Below are positions 25,085 to 34,870 of a stretch of DNA of 64,000 bases, in pieces. Within the stretch, counting starts at the first letter, position 1; the number at the start of each line of letters is the position of its first letter. This DNA is from a bacterium 1XD8-76. Lineage in GTDB: Bacteria; Bacillota; Clostridia; Lachnospirales; Lachnospiraceae. The stretch covers positions 1 through 64,000 of the forward strand of contig RAZE01000010.1 of the NCBI GenBank assembly GCA_003611955.1, written 5' to 3'. A model generated the notes under the pieces. The model was not told where the DNA came from, ran no database searches, and saw only the letters and a program-made list of their open reading frames with translations. The translations under genes were made by a program, and so were the position numbers.

Positions 25085-26593
25085 TTGTCGGAACCTGTTT
25101 TACAGACGAAGGGAATTGAAAAGTGTTTTTTTGGCGTCCAGGTGCTCAAGGGAATCGATTTTGAAGTCCGCAGAGGTGAGATCATGGGGCTTGTGGGAGA
25201 AAACGGAGCCGGAAAGTCCACGCTGATGAAGATCATTACCGGGCTGTATACAAACGACGGCGGAACGATTCTGTTTGAGGGAAATCCGGTGGTGTTCCCG
25301 GACCCGAGCAAAGCGCGGGATGTTGGAATATCCATTATTCATCAGGAATTCAATCTGTTTTCTCAGCTGTCTGTCGCGGAAAATATTTTTCTGGACAGAA
25401 AGGATTACAGAAACCGGTACGGTATCGTTGACTGGAAAAAGATGTACGGCGATGCGGAACGCATTCTGAGGGAACTGGGGACGGATCTGGATGTGCGCAT
25501 GCTTGTCAGACAGCTTTCGGTCAGGGAACAGCAGCTTGTGGAGATCGCAAAAGCCGTCTCCGCCAATGCAAAAGTTCTGATCATGGATGAACCGTCTGCC
25601 GCACTGCCGGACAATGAAGTGCAGAAAATGTTCCATGTGGTTAGAATGCTGAAAGACAGAGGAGTCGCCATCGTCTATATCTCGCATCGAATGAAAGAGA
25701 TCGAGGAAATCTGCGACCGGGTGAGCGTGCTGCGGGACGGCAGGAACGAAGGCGTGGTGGAGATGTCGAAAGGAAAAGTCGATGACGTGATATCCATGAT
25801 GATCGGACGCGAGATCAGCGATTATTATCCGCACAGCAGGAGATCTTTCGGCCAGGTGGTTCTGCGCGTGGAAGGTGTTTCCGGACAGGGGTTGGAGGAG
25901 ACATCTCTGGAGATAAAATCCGGGGAAGTCGTAGGTCTTTACGGCCTTGCCGGTTCGGGGACCACCGATTTTGCGGAGATCGTCATGGGACTCTCCAGAA
26001 GAAGCGCCGGGAAAGTTTTTTATAAGGAAGCGGAGGTAAAGAGGGACTCCATAAAGGCGGCGATGAGCGCCGGAATGGCTTATGTACCGCCTGACAGGCG
26101 GAAAGAAGGAATCATCGTGATGATGGATATCACACAGAATACCGTGATGGCAAATCTGAGAGCATATGAGAAGGCGGGTGTTCTTCAAAACAAAAAGATA
26201 TATGAGAAAGTGGAGGAACATGTGGAAAATCTGCAGATCAAATGCGCGGGACAGAGCCAGCAGGTACTGCGCCTTTCCGGCGGGAATCAGCAGAAAGTCG
26301 TGCTGGCAAAATGGCTGGACAGAAATCCGGGGCTTCTGATTCTGAACGAACCGACAAGAGGCGTGGATGTAGGCGCTAAGAGCGAGATCTACAGAATGAT
26401 CGATAAACTGGCGAACGAGGGACTGGGAATTCTCATGATCTCCTCGGAGGTGCCGGAAGTGCTGGGTGTCAGCGACCGGGTTGTCGTTATGTGCCGCGGC
26501 AGAGTAACAGGCGAGTACGTCAATGAAGGAATCGGGCAGGATATGCTGCTGAAAGCGGCGTCCAGCAATGCGGGAGGTGAAGAGAATGAATAA
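25085..26593 (+). CDS. Sugar ABC transporter ATP-binding protein (RbsA/MglA/LsrA type)
   Basis: 502 aa with two fused ABC domains, as usual for this class. It starts at a TTG (25085) behind AAAGAGGTGAT. Domain 1 has the P-loop GENGAGKST, Q-loop region IHQEFNLFSQL and the LSVREQQLVEIAKA signature, with MDEPSAAL as Walker B. Domain 2 has the family's atypical P-loop (GLAGSGTTDF), the signature LSGGNQQKVVLAKWL and LNEPTRGVDVG. It powers import through the two permeases encoded next. The stop overlaps the first permease gene by 8 bp. Confidence 0.95.
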   Translation: MSEPVLQTKGIEKCFFGVQVLKGIDFEVRRGEIMGLVGENGAGKSTLMKIITGLYTNDGGTILFEGNPVVFPDPSKARDVGISIIHQEFNLFSQLSVAENIFLDRKDYRNRYGIVDWKKMYGDAERILRELGTDLDVRMLVRQLSVREQQLVEIAKAVSANAKVLIMDEPSAALPDNEVQKMFHVVRMLKDRGVAIVYISHRMKEIEEICDRVSVLRDGRNEGVVEMSKGKVDDVISMMIGREISDYYPHSRRSFGQVVLRVEGVSGQGLEETSLEIKSGEVVGLYGLAGSGTTDFAEIVMGLSRRSAGKVFYKEAEVKRDSIKAAMSAGMAYVPPDRRKEGIIVMMDITQNTVMANLRAYEKAGVLQNKKIYEKVEEHVENLQIKCAGQSQQVLRLSGGNQQKVVLAKWLDRNPGLLILNEPTRGVDVGAKSEIYRMIDKLANEGLGILMISSEVPEVLGVSDRVVVMCRGRVTGEYVNEGIGQDMLLKAASSNAGGEENE

Positions 26594-27530
26594 GATACTG
26601 AAAAGACAGGAAACGCTTATCGCCATATTTTCCCTGCTTGTGTTTGCCGTGTTCTCGGTCTGCTCGGATAACTTCTTCACGGCCACCAATATCCGGCTTT
26701 TGTTCCAGCAGTATGCGGTAAACGGCATCTGCGTGCTGGGAGTCGGCATCGTTGTTATTTTAGGGGGAATCGATCTCTCGGCGGGCTCCATTCTGGCTAT
26801 ATCGGGAGCGCTGGGCGGCACCCTTGTAAAAATGGGGGTTCCGACGATCTTATCCATACTGGCGAGTGTTCTGACAGGTATGTTTTTGGGCGTTGTAAAC
26901 GGTACGATCATCACAAAACTCCATGTCCCTGCGATCATCGCAACGATTGCCACCAATTATGTGTTCCGGGGAATACTGGTGATCATCACGGGCGGGTTCT
27001 GGGTAAACAATTTCCCGAAATCGTTTACATCCATGGTGACGGGACGGTTTCTCGGGTTATCCAATGTCTTCTGGATGGCCATGGTATTTTTGGCGGTGCT
27101 GACATTTGTGCTGCACTATACCAATTTCGGAAGGAAGATCTATGCGGTTGGGACCAGTGCCGAGACAGCGGAAAAATGCGGCATCAATGCGGACAGGATC
27201 TATATCCTGGGGTTTGTGATATGCGGCGCGATGATCGGCTATGCGGCGATGATGTATGCCGGGCTGTATGGGGCGATCAGTACGTCGGGAACCGGGGCGT
27301 CGCTCGGGACGACGGTGTTGGCGGCAACTCTCGCGGGCGGCATCAATTTTAACGGGAGGGGTACGCTGATCGGCGGTACGATCGGGATGTTTCTGATCAC
27401 GATCATCAATAACGGCCTGATCCAGATGAGAGTCTCGGAATACTGGATCAATGCCGTGACCGGGGCGATCATTCTGCTGGCGCTGATCCTGAATGCGATG
27501 AACGCGAAAAATGCAGGGAGGGACATGTGA
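26586..27530 (+). CDS. Sugar ABC transporter permease 1 (RbsC family)
   Basis: 314 aa from the ATG at 26586, inside the end of the ATPase gene. It is a hydrophobic protein with eight to ten helices and the family pattern GIVVILGGIDLSAGSILAISG, then NGTIITKLHVPAIIATI and the GGINFNGRGTLIGGTIG loop that contacts the ATPase. With the second permease it forms a heterodimeric channel as in LsrCD, rather than the RbsC homodimer. It overlaps the next gene by ATGA. Confidence 0.94.
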   Translation: MNKILKRQETLIAIFSLLVFAVFSVCSDNFFTATNIRLLFQQYAVNGICVLGVGIVVILGGIDLSAGSILAISGALGGTLVKMGVPTILSILASVLTGMFLGVVNGTIITKLHVPAIIATIATNYVFRGILVIITGGFWVNNFPKSFTSMVTGRFLGLSNVFWMAMVFLAVLTFVLHYTNFGRKIYAVGTSAETAEKCGINADRIYILGFVICGAMIGYAAMMYAGLYGAISTSGTGASLGTTVLAATLAGGINFNGRGTLIGGTIGMFLITIINNGLIQMRVSEYWINAVTGAIILLALILNAMNAKNAGRDM

Positions 27531-28480
27531 TGAGAAAATTTCTGGCTGATTACATAAAAAAAGACGGAAACAGGAACGTTGTACTTCTGATCGTGTATCT
27601 GGTGATCCAGACGGCTGCATTTTCCATCTTATTGCCGAATTTTATGACTGTGTCGAACTTTCAGAACCTGATGCGCCAGAGTGCGGAACTGGGGATGGTG
27701 TCCATTCCGCTGGCGATCGTGCTGATGACGGGAAATATCGATCTTTCCATCGGCTCGGTGATGGGAGTGTGCGCGATTTCCATGGCGAGAATGCTGAGAG
27801 CGGGGCTTCCGATTCCGGCGGCGGTACTCTTTACGGTGTGTATCGGAGCGCTGGCCGGCAGTCTGAACGGATTCTGCGTCGCGAAACTGCACCTGGACGG
27901 TCTGGTGGCCACGATAGGGACGCAGGTTATGCTCAGAGGATTCTGCTATATTCTGACAGGAGGGAGATCCGTGAGCGGGCTTCCGTCGGAATTTACGAGG
28001 GTGTCCAAAATGTATGTTCTGGGCGTGCCGATCAGCTTTTTGCTGATGCTGGCCATATTCGCCGTCGCTATTTTTGTAATGCAGAAGACGAGGATCGGCA
28101 TCCAGGTTCACGCAGTGGGTTACAATGCCAGGGCGAGCAGATTCTCGGGTATAGAGGCGGATAAGATAAAATTTAGACTGTTTGTCATGAGCGGATGCGT
28201 TGCGGCGATCGCTTCCATGTTTATGCTGATGCGTTTTGCGAGTGCGGAGTCCGAGTTTGCAAACGGGTACGATACGGACACGCTGGTGGCGATCCTGTTA
28301 GGCGGCATCAATATTGCCGGTGGTTCCGGCAATATGCTGGGGGCTTTTCTGGGTCTGATCACAGTGGCGATTTTGAAGAACGGTCTGAACCATATCGGAA
28401 TGACGGCGACTTATCAGCAGTTTATCGTGGGGCTGCTCATCGTGATCTCCGCTGTGAGATTACCGAAAAAACGTGACTGA
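27527..28480 (+). CDS. Sugar ABC transporter permease 2 (RbsC family)
   Basis: 317 aa. Paralogous to permease 1: VLMTGNIDLSIGSVMGVCAI, NGFCVAKLHLDGLVATIG and LLGGINIAGGSGNMLGAFLG. Two different permeases point to the LsrCD/RhaPQ branch, agreeing with the LsrB/RhaS-like binding protein that follows. It begins inside the stop of permease 1. Confidence 0.94.
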   Translation: MMRKFLADYIKKDGNRNVVLLIVYLVIQTAAFSILLPNFMTVSNFQNLMRQSAELGMVSIPLAIVLMTGNIDLSIGSVMGVCAISMARMLRAGLPIPAAVLFTVCIGALAGSLNGFCVAKLHLDGLVATIGTQVMLRGFCYILTGGRSVSGLPSEFTRVSKMYVLGVPISFLLMLAIFAVAIFVMQKTRIGIQVHAVGYNARASRFSGIEADKIKFRLFVMSGCVAAIASMFMLMRFASAESEFANGYDTDTLVAILLGGINIAGGSGNMLGAFLGLITVAILKNGLNHIGMTATYQQFIVGLLIVISAVRLPKKRD

Positions 28481-28527
28481 TCAGTCTCTATGGACTGTCA
28501 AAATATTATACAAAAAGGAGAAAAATT

Positions 28528-29607
28528 ATGATGAGGAAAAGAAGGAACAAGGTACTGGCAATCGTGTTGTGCGGCGGGCTGATGGCAGGCATTCTGAGTG
28601 GCTGCGGAGCCGGGCAGGAAGCATCTCAGGACACGGCGCCCGCGGCGGAAGAGACTGCGGACGCGGCGAAGGAGAATGCGGAACAGGGGGAGGCCGGCGG
28701 GAAGTCTCTGTTTCTCTGCCCGAAATGTGTGGGTTATGACTACTGGACTTCCTGTGAGACAGGAGCGAAAGCAGCGGCCGATGAACTGGGATATGATCTG
28801 ACATTCAACGGACCGGCGGCGACGGACTCCGCACAGCAGATCACCATGATGGAAGATGCGATGACCCAGGGGATCGCGGGACTCGGCATCTCGGCAAACG
28901 ATGCGGATGCCGTGATCGATACGATCGCGACGGCGAAAGAAAAAGGCATCTACACGGTAGCGTTTGACAGTGATTCCCCGAATTCCGACAGAGACTACTG
29001 TGTGATTCCCGAGTCGGATGCGGCGATGGGGGAACAGCTGGCAGAGATGATCGCACAGGAGATGGGCGGTGAAGGAAAACTGGCGTTTATGGTGGCTTCC
29101 CTGAGCGCTGAGAACCAGGTGTCCAAATTCGAAGCGGCGGAAGCTTATATCCATGAAAACTATCCCGATATTGAGATCGTGGCAACGCTGTGCTCCGATG
29201 ATGAAAATGAGCATGCGTACGAAAACGCTCAGACACTGCTTTCCACATATCCCGATCTGAAAGGTATTCTGGGCTTTGCGGGGGCGGAAGCACCCCAGGC
29301 GGCAGCGGCGGTAGGACAGGCGATCGACAACGGAGACCTTGAGATGGGACAGATCTGCGTGACGGGGATCGGCTTCCCTTCCCAGTGCAGAGAAGGATTG
29401 AAGAGCGGCGTGCTGAAACAGATCTTAAGCTGGAATCCCCAGGAGACAGGGAAAGTGACAGTGTATGTTCTGGATGCGCTGCTGAATGGAAAAACCATAG
29501 AAGAAATTGAGATCGACGGGATCGAACTCCGGCTGGACGGTTCCTATGTATATCACGGATGTGTTTTACTGACACCGGAAAATGTGGATGATTACAATTA
29601 TGCGTAA
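28528..29607 (+). CDS. Periplasmic-type sugar-binding lipoprotein (LsrB/RhaS-like)
   Basis: 359 aa. The signal peptide with lipobox ends GILSGC near residue 26, followed by an Ala/Glu-rich linker. The type I binding fold shows TSCETGAKAAADELGYDL, FNGPAATDSAQQITMMEDA, TVAFDSDSPNSDRD and VYVLDALLNGKTIEE. These match the AI-2 (LsrB) and rhamnose (RhaS) binding-protein group more than ribose or galactose binders. The ligand-loop segment CPKCVGYDYWTSC contains three cysteines where LsrB has non-cysteine residues, which is odd. It captures the ligand outside the cell for the two permeases. Confidence 0.9.
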   Translation: MMRKRRNKVLAIVLCGGLMAGILSGCGAGQEASQDTAPAAEETADAAKENAEQGEAGGKSLFLCPKCVGYDYWTSCETGAKAAADELGYDLTFNGPAATDSAQQITMMEDAMTQGIAGLGISANDADAVIDTIATAKEKGIYTVAFDSDSPNSDRDYCVIPESDAAMGEQLAEMIAQEMGGEGKLAFMVASLSAENQVSKFEAAEAYIHENYPDIEIVATLCSDDENEHAYENAQTLLSTYPDLKGILGFAGAEAPQAAAAVGQAIDNGDLEMGQICVTGIGFPSQCREGLKSGVLKQILSWNPQETGKVTVYVLDALLNGKTIEEIEIDGIELRLDGSYVYHGCVLLTPENVDDYNYA

Positions 29608-29634
29608 AGCGTTTGGAAATTCAGGAGATAAAAC

Positions 29635-30141
29635 ATGAAAAAAATAAAAGCGGTACCTGTTACAAAAGAGAATTTTGCACCTTATGGAAGATATTTTAAT
29701 TTTTTTGATATTCCCGCCAGAGTCAGTGAAGATTTTACGGCGTACACAAGCGTTTCGGAACTGGCAGATGAACCGATGAACCTCGGCATAACGGTATGCA
29801 GGGGAGCAAATCAGTTTACATCGGTGAGTATGGAGCGGCATATGCTGACGGAAGAACCCCAGTTTTGCGGCGACGGGGCGATGGTTCTGACGGTGGCGGA
29901 CAGCGACCCGGAAAAATATCCGGAGGCGGAAGATGTAAAAGCGTTTCTCATGAAACCGGGGGATGTCGTGGTACTTGCAAAAGGAATATGGCATGACGCA
30001 AACCATGGGACGGAAGAAGGAAAGGATGTTTTATATTACTTTATGGCGACAAATAAGGAACCGGATAATCTCCGCGAGATCGAATGGGTAAAGATATCTC
30101 CGGAACCGGTCCTGGTGGAAGTAAGAGGTGAAGAAAAATGA
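29635..30141 (+). CDS. Ureidoglycolate lyase-fold (AllA-like cupin) protein, first copy
   Basis: 168 aa. The opening VPVTKENFAPYGRYFNFFD is the family hallmark (xPLTxxxFAPYG). The cupin barrel follows, with VLTVADSDPEKYPE and the exit motif MKPGDVVVLAKGIWHDANHG. AllA proteins release urea from ureidoglycolate. In a sugar-transport/ARH operon the substrate may instead be another ureido or hydroxy-acid compound. It overlaps a paralogous gene by ATGA; the pair may form a heteromer. Confidence 0.75.
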   Translation: MKKIKAVPVTKENFAPYGRYFNFFDIPARVSEDFTAYTSVSELADEPMNLGITVCRGANQFTSVSMERHMLTEEPQFCGDGAMVLTVADSDPEKYPEAEDVKAFLMKPGDVVVLAKGIWHDANHGTEEGKDVLYYFMATNKEPDNLREIEWVKISPEPVLVEVRGEEK

Positions 30142-30611
30142 CGATAAAAGCGATACCGCTCACGGAAGAAAATTTTGCACCCTATGGGAAATATGTAAAG
30201 GTGATGGAAGGCGAGGGAAGAACGGGAGAGGGAGGATGGAGAGCCTGGATGAGCGAGGATGTATGCATGGACGTTCCTGCGAACATCGGATTTACACAGG
30301 TGGACGGAATGCCGCTTGTGGTGGATTCCATGGAAGTACACAATCTGACAACGGAATTTCTCGCCTGCGGCAATAAACCGATCGTGCTTGCCGTGGCAGA
30401 TTCCGATCCTCACGGAAAGGGCGCCGAAGCATCCGATATCCGGGCCTTTGTCCTGCAGCCGGGAGAATTTGTCGTGATGGACAAAGGAATATGGCATGAC
30501 GCCTGCAGAAGCGCCGAGGGAGATGAATGCTATTATTATTTTATGGCACAGAATCTGGAAGTGCCGGAGTTTGTTCCGATCATAGGAGAAGCTGTCAGGG
30601 TGGAATTATAG
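30138..30611 (+). CDS. Ureidoglycolate lyase-fold (AllA-like cupin) protein, second copy
   Basis: 157 aa and clearly paralogous to the preceding gene: IPLTEENFAPYGKYVKVM, VLAVADSDPHGKGAEA and LQPGEFVVMDKGIWHDACRS. Both copies keep the GIWHDA histidine that would coordinate ligand or metal. Tandem AllA-type genes with a 4-bp overlap are unusual, since known AllA is a homodimer. The role is inferred from the operon only. Confidence 0.75.
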   Translation: MTIKAIPLTEENFAPYGKYVKVMEGEGRTGEGGWRAWMSEDVCMDVPANIGFTQVDGMPLVVDSMEVHNLTTEFLACGNKPIVLAVADSDPHGKGAEASDIRAFVLQPGEFVVMDKGIWHDACRSAEGDECYYYFMAQNLEVPEFVPIIGEAVRVEL

Positions 30612-30650
30612 GGTCTGGCAGGAAACAGAAAGAAACGAGGAATTATTAGG

Positions 30651-31682
30651 ATGAATCAGAGTAAATACAGCAAGATTTTGGGGAGCCTGGTCTATTGCGC
30701 GCTGGGCGATGCGATGGGAGCGGTCACGGAAAATCTGACGTTTGACCAGATCAGGGAAATGTATAACGGCGGCCTGCGCGAACTGGCAGAACCCGGCAAA
30801 ACCGCTTTTGCTTACGGAAACAAGGCGGGGCAGATCACGGATGATTTTTCCCAGACCTATCTTCTGACGGAGGAGATCATCAAAAATAACGGAGTAATAG
30901 ATCAGGAGTGCGTGGAGAATATGCTGATCCGCTGGTCGGGTATCCCGAGGTATTTCAATCGGTTTGCGGGACCAACCACCCGGAGCGCTATCGACGTGCT
31001 GAAAGCGAAGAAGGAGGGCAGGGATTATAGGCCGGAAGGAGTGATCGACTATGCCAGACAGGCCACAAACGGCAGCGCGATGAAGATATCTCCGGCGGGG
31101 TTCTTTAACCCATGCGATGTCGATAAAGCGATCGAGGATGCCGTGCGCATCACGCAGGTGACTCATGATAACCATCTGTCCATCTCGGGAGCCTGCGCGG
31201 TGGCAGCGGCGATCAGCAGTGCGTTCGAGGAGGACGCCACATTGTACAGCGTTATGCAGGCGGGAATTTACGGCGCAAAGCGCGGGGAGGAGATAGGGAA
31301 GGAAAGATCCAGGGTCGTAGGAGGTCCCAGCGTGGTGACAAGGATGGATTATGCGATCTCCGTTGCCTTAAGTTCCGTCACGAAAGAAGAAAAGTTGAGA
31401 CAGATCTATGAGATCGTAGGGACGGGACTTCACATATCGGAAGCCGTTCCGGCGGCCTTCGGTATTATAATGATCTGTGAGGGGAATGCCTGGGACAGTG
31501 TCTGCGAAGCGGTGAATGTGGGCTATGACACGGATACGGTGGCGGCGATAACCGGTTCTGTGGTGGGAGCGCTGGAAGGCGCGGAGAAAGCGGATCCCGC
31601 TCTGATCCATGTCATGGATCGGGAAAATGATATCCGGATAGAGGAACTGGCGAGGAAAGCGGCGGAGTGCCTCGGCGATTAA
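30651..31682 (+). CDS. ADP-ribosylglycohydrolase-family enzyme (second copy)
   Basis: 343 aa. Metal ligands are intact: T63-D64-D65 (QITDDFSQTYLL) and D293-T294-D295-T296 (NVGYDTDTVAAITG). It is collinear with the first ARH gene (shared KAIEDAVRI, GACAVAAA and PSVVTRMDYA-type segments) but well diverged, so the two enzymes may act on different bonds or anomers. It is the last gene of the operon; a terminator hairpin follows 15 bp after the stop. Confidence 0.9.
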   Translation: MNQSKYSKILGSLVYCALGDAMGAVTENLTFDQIREMYNGGLRELAEPGKTAFAYGNKAGQITDDFSQTYLLTEEIIKNNGVIDQECVENMLIRWSGIPRYFNRFAGPTTRSAIDVLKAKKEGRDYRPEGVIDYARQATNGSAMKISPAGFFNPCDVDKAIEDAVRITQVTHDNHLSISGACAVAAAISSAFEEDATLYSVMQAGIYGAKRGEEIGKERSRVVGGPSVVTRMDYAISVALSSVTKEEKLRQIYEIVGTGLHISEAVPAAFGIIMICEGNAWDSVCEAVNVGYDTDTVAAITGSVVGALEGAEKADPALIHVMDRENDIRIEELARKAAECLGD

Positions 31683-31696
31683 CAAAATTTTTTACT

Positions 31697-31726
31697 AAGC
31701 CTCCTGTCTTAAAAACCGGAGGCTTT
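31697..31726 (+). terminator. Terminator of the ARH-transport operon
   Basis: AAGCCTCC (31697-31704) pairs with GGAGGCTT (31718-31725); the T run after it is short. Confidence 0.65.
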
Positions 31727-31773
31727 GCTGGCTTTTGCGCCAAAAATTTATTACTTTTTGCATAATCTGACGG

Positions 31774-31802
31774 TTGAATAAGTCGGGCAAATATATTATG
31801 AT
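31774..31802 (+). promoter_or_regulatory. Promoter upstream of the DUF6106-like gene
   Basis: TTGAAT (31774-31779) and TATGAT (31797-31802) have a 17-base spacer. The predicted start of transcription lies within the palindrome at 31806. Confidence 0.55.
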
Positions 31803-31805
31803 AAT

Positions 31806-31847
31806 CTGTAATACAATTTTCTTAAAGAGATTGTATTACAGTTTTTT
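31806..31847 (+). promoter_or_regulatory. Palindrome/hairpin with T tail at the transcript start
   Basis: CTGTAATACAAT (31806-31817) and its perfect complement (31830-31841) enclose 12 nt and are followed by TTTTTT. Because it sits between promoter and gene, it could be an attenuator hairpin or a repressor operator (GntR/YtrA-like sites also contain TAATACA). Confidence 0.5.
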
Positions 31848-31879
31848 CATATTTTATTACAGATGATTGGAGGTGGCGT

Positions 31880-32377
31880 ATGAGTGAATCTTATGTAGAA
31901 TGCCTTGTGAAACATAAGACGCCGACGGTAAAAGTATTTTTGAGAATATTTTTTACCGTGTTGACTGTGTTGTTTGTTCTGCTCTTTTTTATAGTAGGCA
32001 TTCCGGCAATAATCATGGCGATGGTGAGCGGTGTACTGAGCTATTTCATGTCGTTAGAGTGCAATGTGGAGTATGAGTATCTCTATGTGGACAGGGAGAT
32101 CAGCATTGATAAGATCAGCGGGCAGAAGAGAAGAAAGACAATAGAAAAATTGAATACGGAAAAGATTGAAATTCTGGCACCCGTGAAATCATGGCATCTG
32201 GACGAATACAAAAACAGGGAGCTGAAACAGAAGGATTACAGTATCGGTTACGAGGCGCAGCCGGATCAAAGATATGTGCTGATCTATAATAATGAAGCAA
32301 GAGTGCTGCTCTCACCAAATTCTGCTTTTGTAGCTGCTGTTAAAAGTGTTGCCCCCAGAAAAGTGTTTACGGACTGA
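31880..32377 (+). CDS. Small membrane protein of the DUF6106-like type
   Basis: 165 aa. Two adjacent helices form a hairpin at residues about 22-60 (FFTVLTVLFVLLFFIVGIP, then MAMVSGVLSYFM). A cytosolic-looking domain follows: YEYLYVDREISIDKISGQKR, IEILAPVKSW and YNNEARVLLSPN. This is a PH-like bacterial domain pattern seen in clostridial DUF6106 proteins, which often precede guaB. The function is unknown. The ribosome site is TTGGAGGTGG. Confidence 0.7.
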   Translation: MSESYVECLVKHKTPTVKVFLRIFFTVLTVLFVLLFFIVGIPAIIMAMVSGVLSYFMSLECNVEYEYLYVDREISIDKISGQKRRKTIEKLNTEKIEILAPVKSWHLDEYKNRELKQKDYSIGYEAQPDQRYVLIYNNEARVLLSPNSAFVAAVKSVAPRKVFTD

Positions 32378-32408
32378 CGGGATTTTTTTATATTTTACGA
32401 AACTATAA

Positions 32409-33914
<1,506 letters not shown>

Positions 33915-33917
<3 letters not shown>

Positions 33918-34075
33918 GCCGTGCATTAGTGCAGATAAACAGACCGTGACAGCTTGCCGGCTAAGGTCTGATTACCTGCACTGATATAGGGCGAAGCCCG
34001 CCATGAAATAAATCGGCCGGGACATGCAAATGCATGAAGGGAGTGAAAGGCCGATTTATGAATGGACACGGCTCA
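33915..34075 (+). ncRNA. Candidate structured RNA with a four-way junction between guaB and purO
   Basis: A 9-bp closing stem, TGAGCCGTG (33915-33923) with CACGGCTCA (34067-34075), encloses three hairpins. P2 is AGTGCAG/CTGCACT (33928-33934, 33976-33982) with an inner CAGACC/GGTCTG. P3 is GGGC-GAA-GCCC (33989-33999). P4 is a perfect 11-bp ATAAATCGGCC/GGCCGATTTAT (34008-34018, 34049-34059) capped by CATGC-AAAT-GCATG. The element ends 55 bp before purO. No obvious terminator follows P1. It may be a riboswitch-like leader for purO or a processed small RNA; I match it to no family I know. Confidence 0.6.
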
Positions 34076-34130
34076 TAACGCGGCGAATTGAGAAGTTTCC
34101 CGTCAAAACTGAATTCAGGAGAACAACATT

Positions 34131-34847
34131 ATGGAAATAAAATCTTTGCAGAGAGAACTGCAGAACAACGCATACCCGGGCCGCGGCATTGTGATAGGAA
34201 GGACGTCTAACAGAAAGTACGCGGTAAACGCCTATTTTATCATGGGAAGAAGCGTGAACAGCCGCAACCGGATTTTTGTGGAGGAGGGCGAAGGGATCCG
34301 TACGGAGGCCTTTGATCCGTCCCAATTGAGCGATCCGAGCCTGATCATCTATGCGCCTGTGCGGGTACTTGGAAGGCGGACGATCGTGACGAACGGCGAT
34401 CAGACCGACACGATCTACGATGGGCTGGCAGCGGGAAAAAGCTTTGAGGAAGCACTGGCGGCGAGGGAGTTTGAGCCCGACGCACCAAACTATACGCCTA
34501 GGATATCAGGTCTTATGGAATTGGCGGAGGGAGCGTTTTCCTATAAGATGTCCATTCTGAAGAGCGCGGACGGCGATCCTTCCTGTTGCTGCAGGTATAC
34601 TTTTTCCTATGATAAGCCGCTTGCAGGAGAGGGACGTTTTATCCATACTTATCAGCAGGACGGTGATCCTCTGCCCAGTTTCCAGGGGGAACCGACGCGG
34701 ATCGCTGTGGGCGGGGAAGATATCGACAGCTTTGCGAAAGGGATCTGGGAGAGCCTGGACGCGGAGAATAAGGTATCTCTGTTTGTGCGCTATATCGAGA
34801 TCGAAACCGGAAGATATGAGAGCCGGATCATAAACAAAAATGTTTGA
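34131..34847 (+). CDS. purO: IMP cyclohydrolase, PurO type
   Basis: 238 aa. The N-terminal nucleophile-hydrolase-like fold of PurO is recognisable from YPGRGIVIGRTSNRKYAVNA, FIMGRSVNSRNRIF and the VTNGDQTDTIYDGL strand. It closes the ring of FAICAR to IMP, the last step of purine synthesis, replacing the cyclohydrolase half of bifunctional PurH. PurO was first known from archaea, and bacterial copies occur in some clostridia. It is paired with a stand-alone AICAR transformylase 23 bp downstream, giving a split PurH. Confidence 0.9.
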   Translation: MEIKSLQRELQNNAYPGRGIVIGRTSNRKYAVNAYFIMGRSVNSRNRIFVEEGEGIRTEAFDPSQLSDPSLIIYAPVRVLGRRTIVTNGDQTDTIYDGLAAGKSFEEALAAREFEPDAPNYTPRISGLMELAEGAFSYKMSILKSADGDPSCCCRYTFSYDKPLAGEGRFIHTYQQDGDPLPSFQGEPTRIAVGGEDIDSFAKGIWESLDAENKVSLFVRYIEIETGRYESRIINKNV

Positions 34848-34870
34848 CAATAAAAAACAGGGGAAAGAAT

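Noticed and set aside
25100-26956. 618-codon open frame on the minus strand opposite the ABC ATPase
   Set aside because: It lies antisense to an unmistakable ABC ATPase and permease gene, has no family motif and is rich in His/Arg/Leu as expected from a mirrored GC-rich codon pattern.
23103-31682. Pseudouridine catabolism operon
   Set aside because: A PfkB kinase and transporter would fit, but no PsuG-type glycosidase is present; the hydrolases are clearly ARH family.
23103-31682. AI-2 (lsr) operon
   Set aside because: Importer and binding protein resemble Lsr, but LsrK (FGGY kinase), LsrF and LsrG are absent and the kinase is PfkB.
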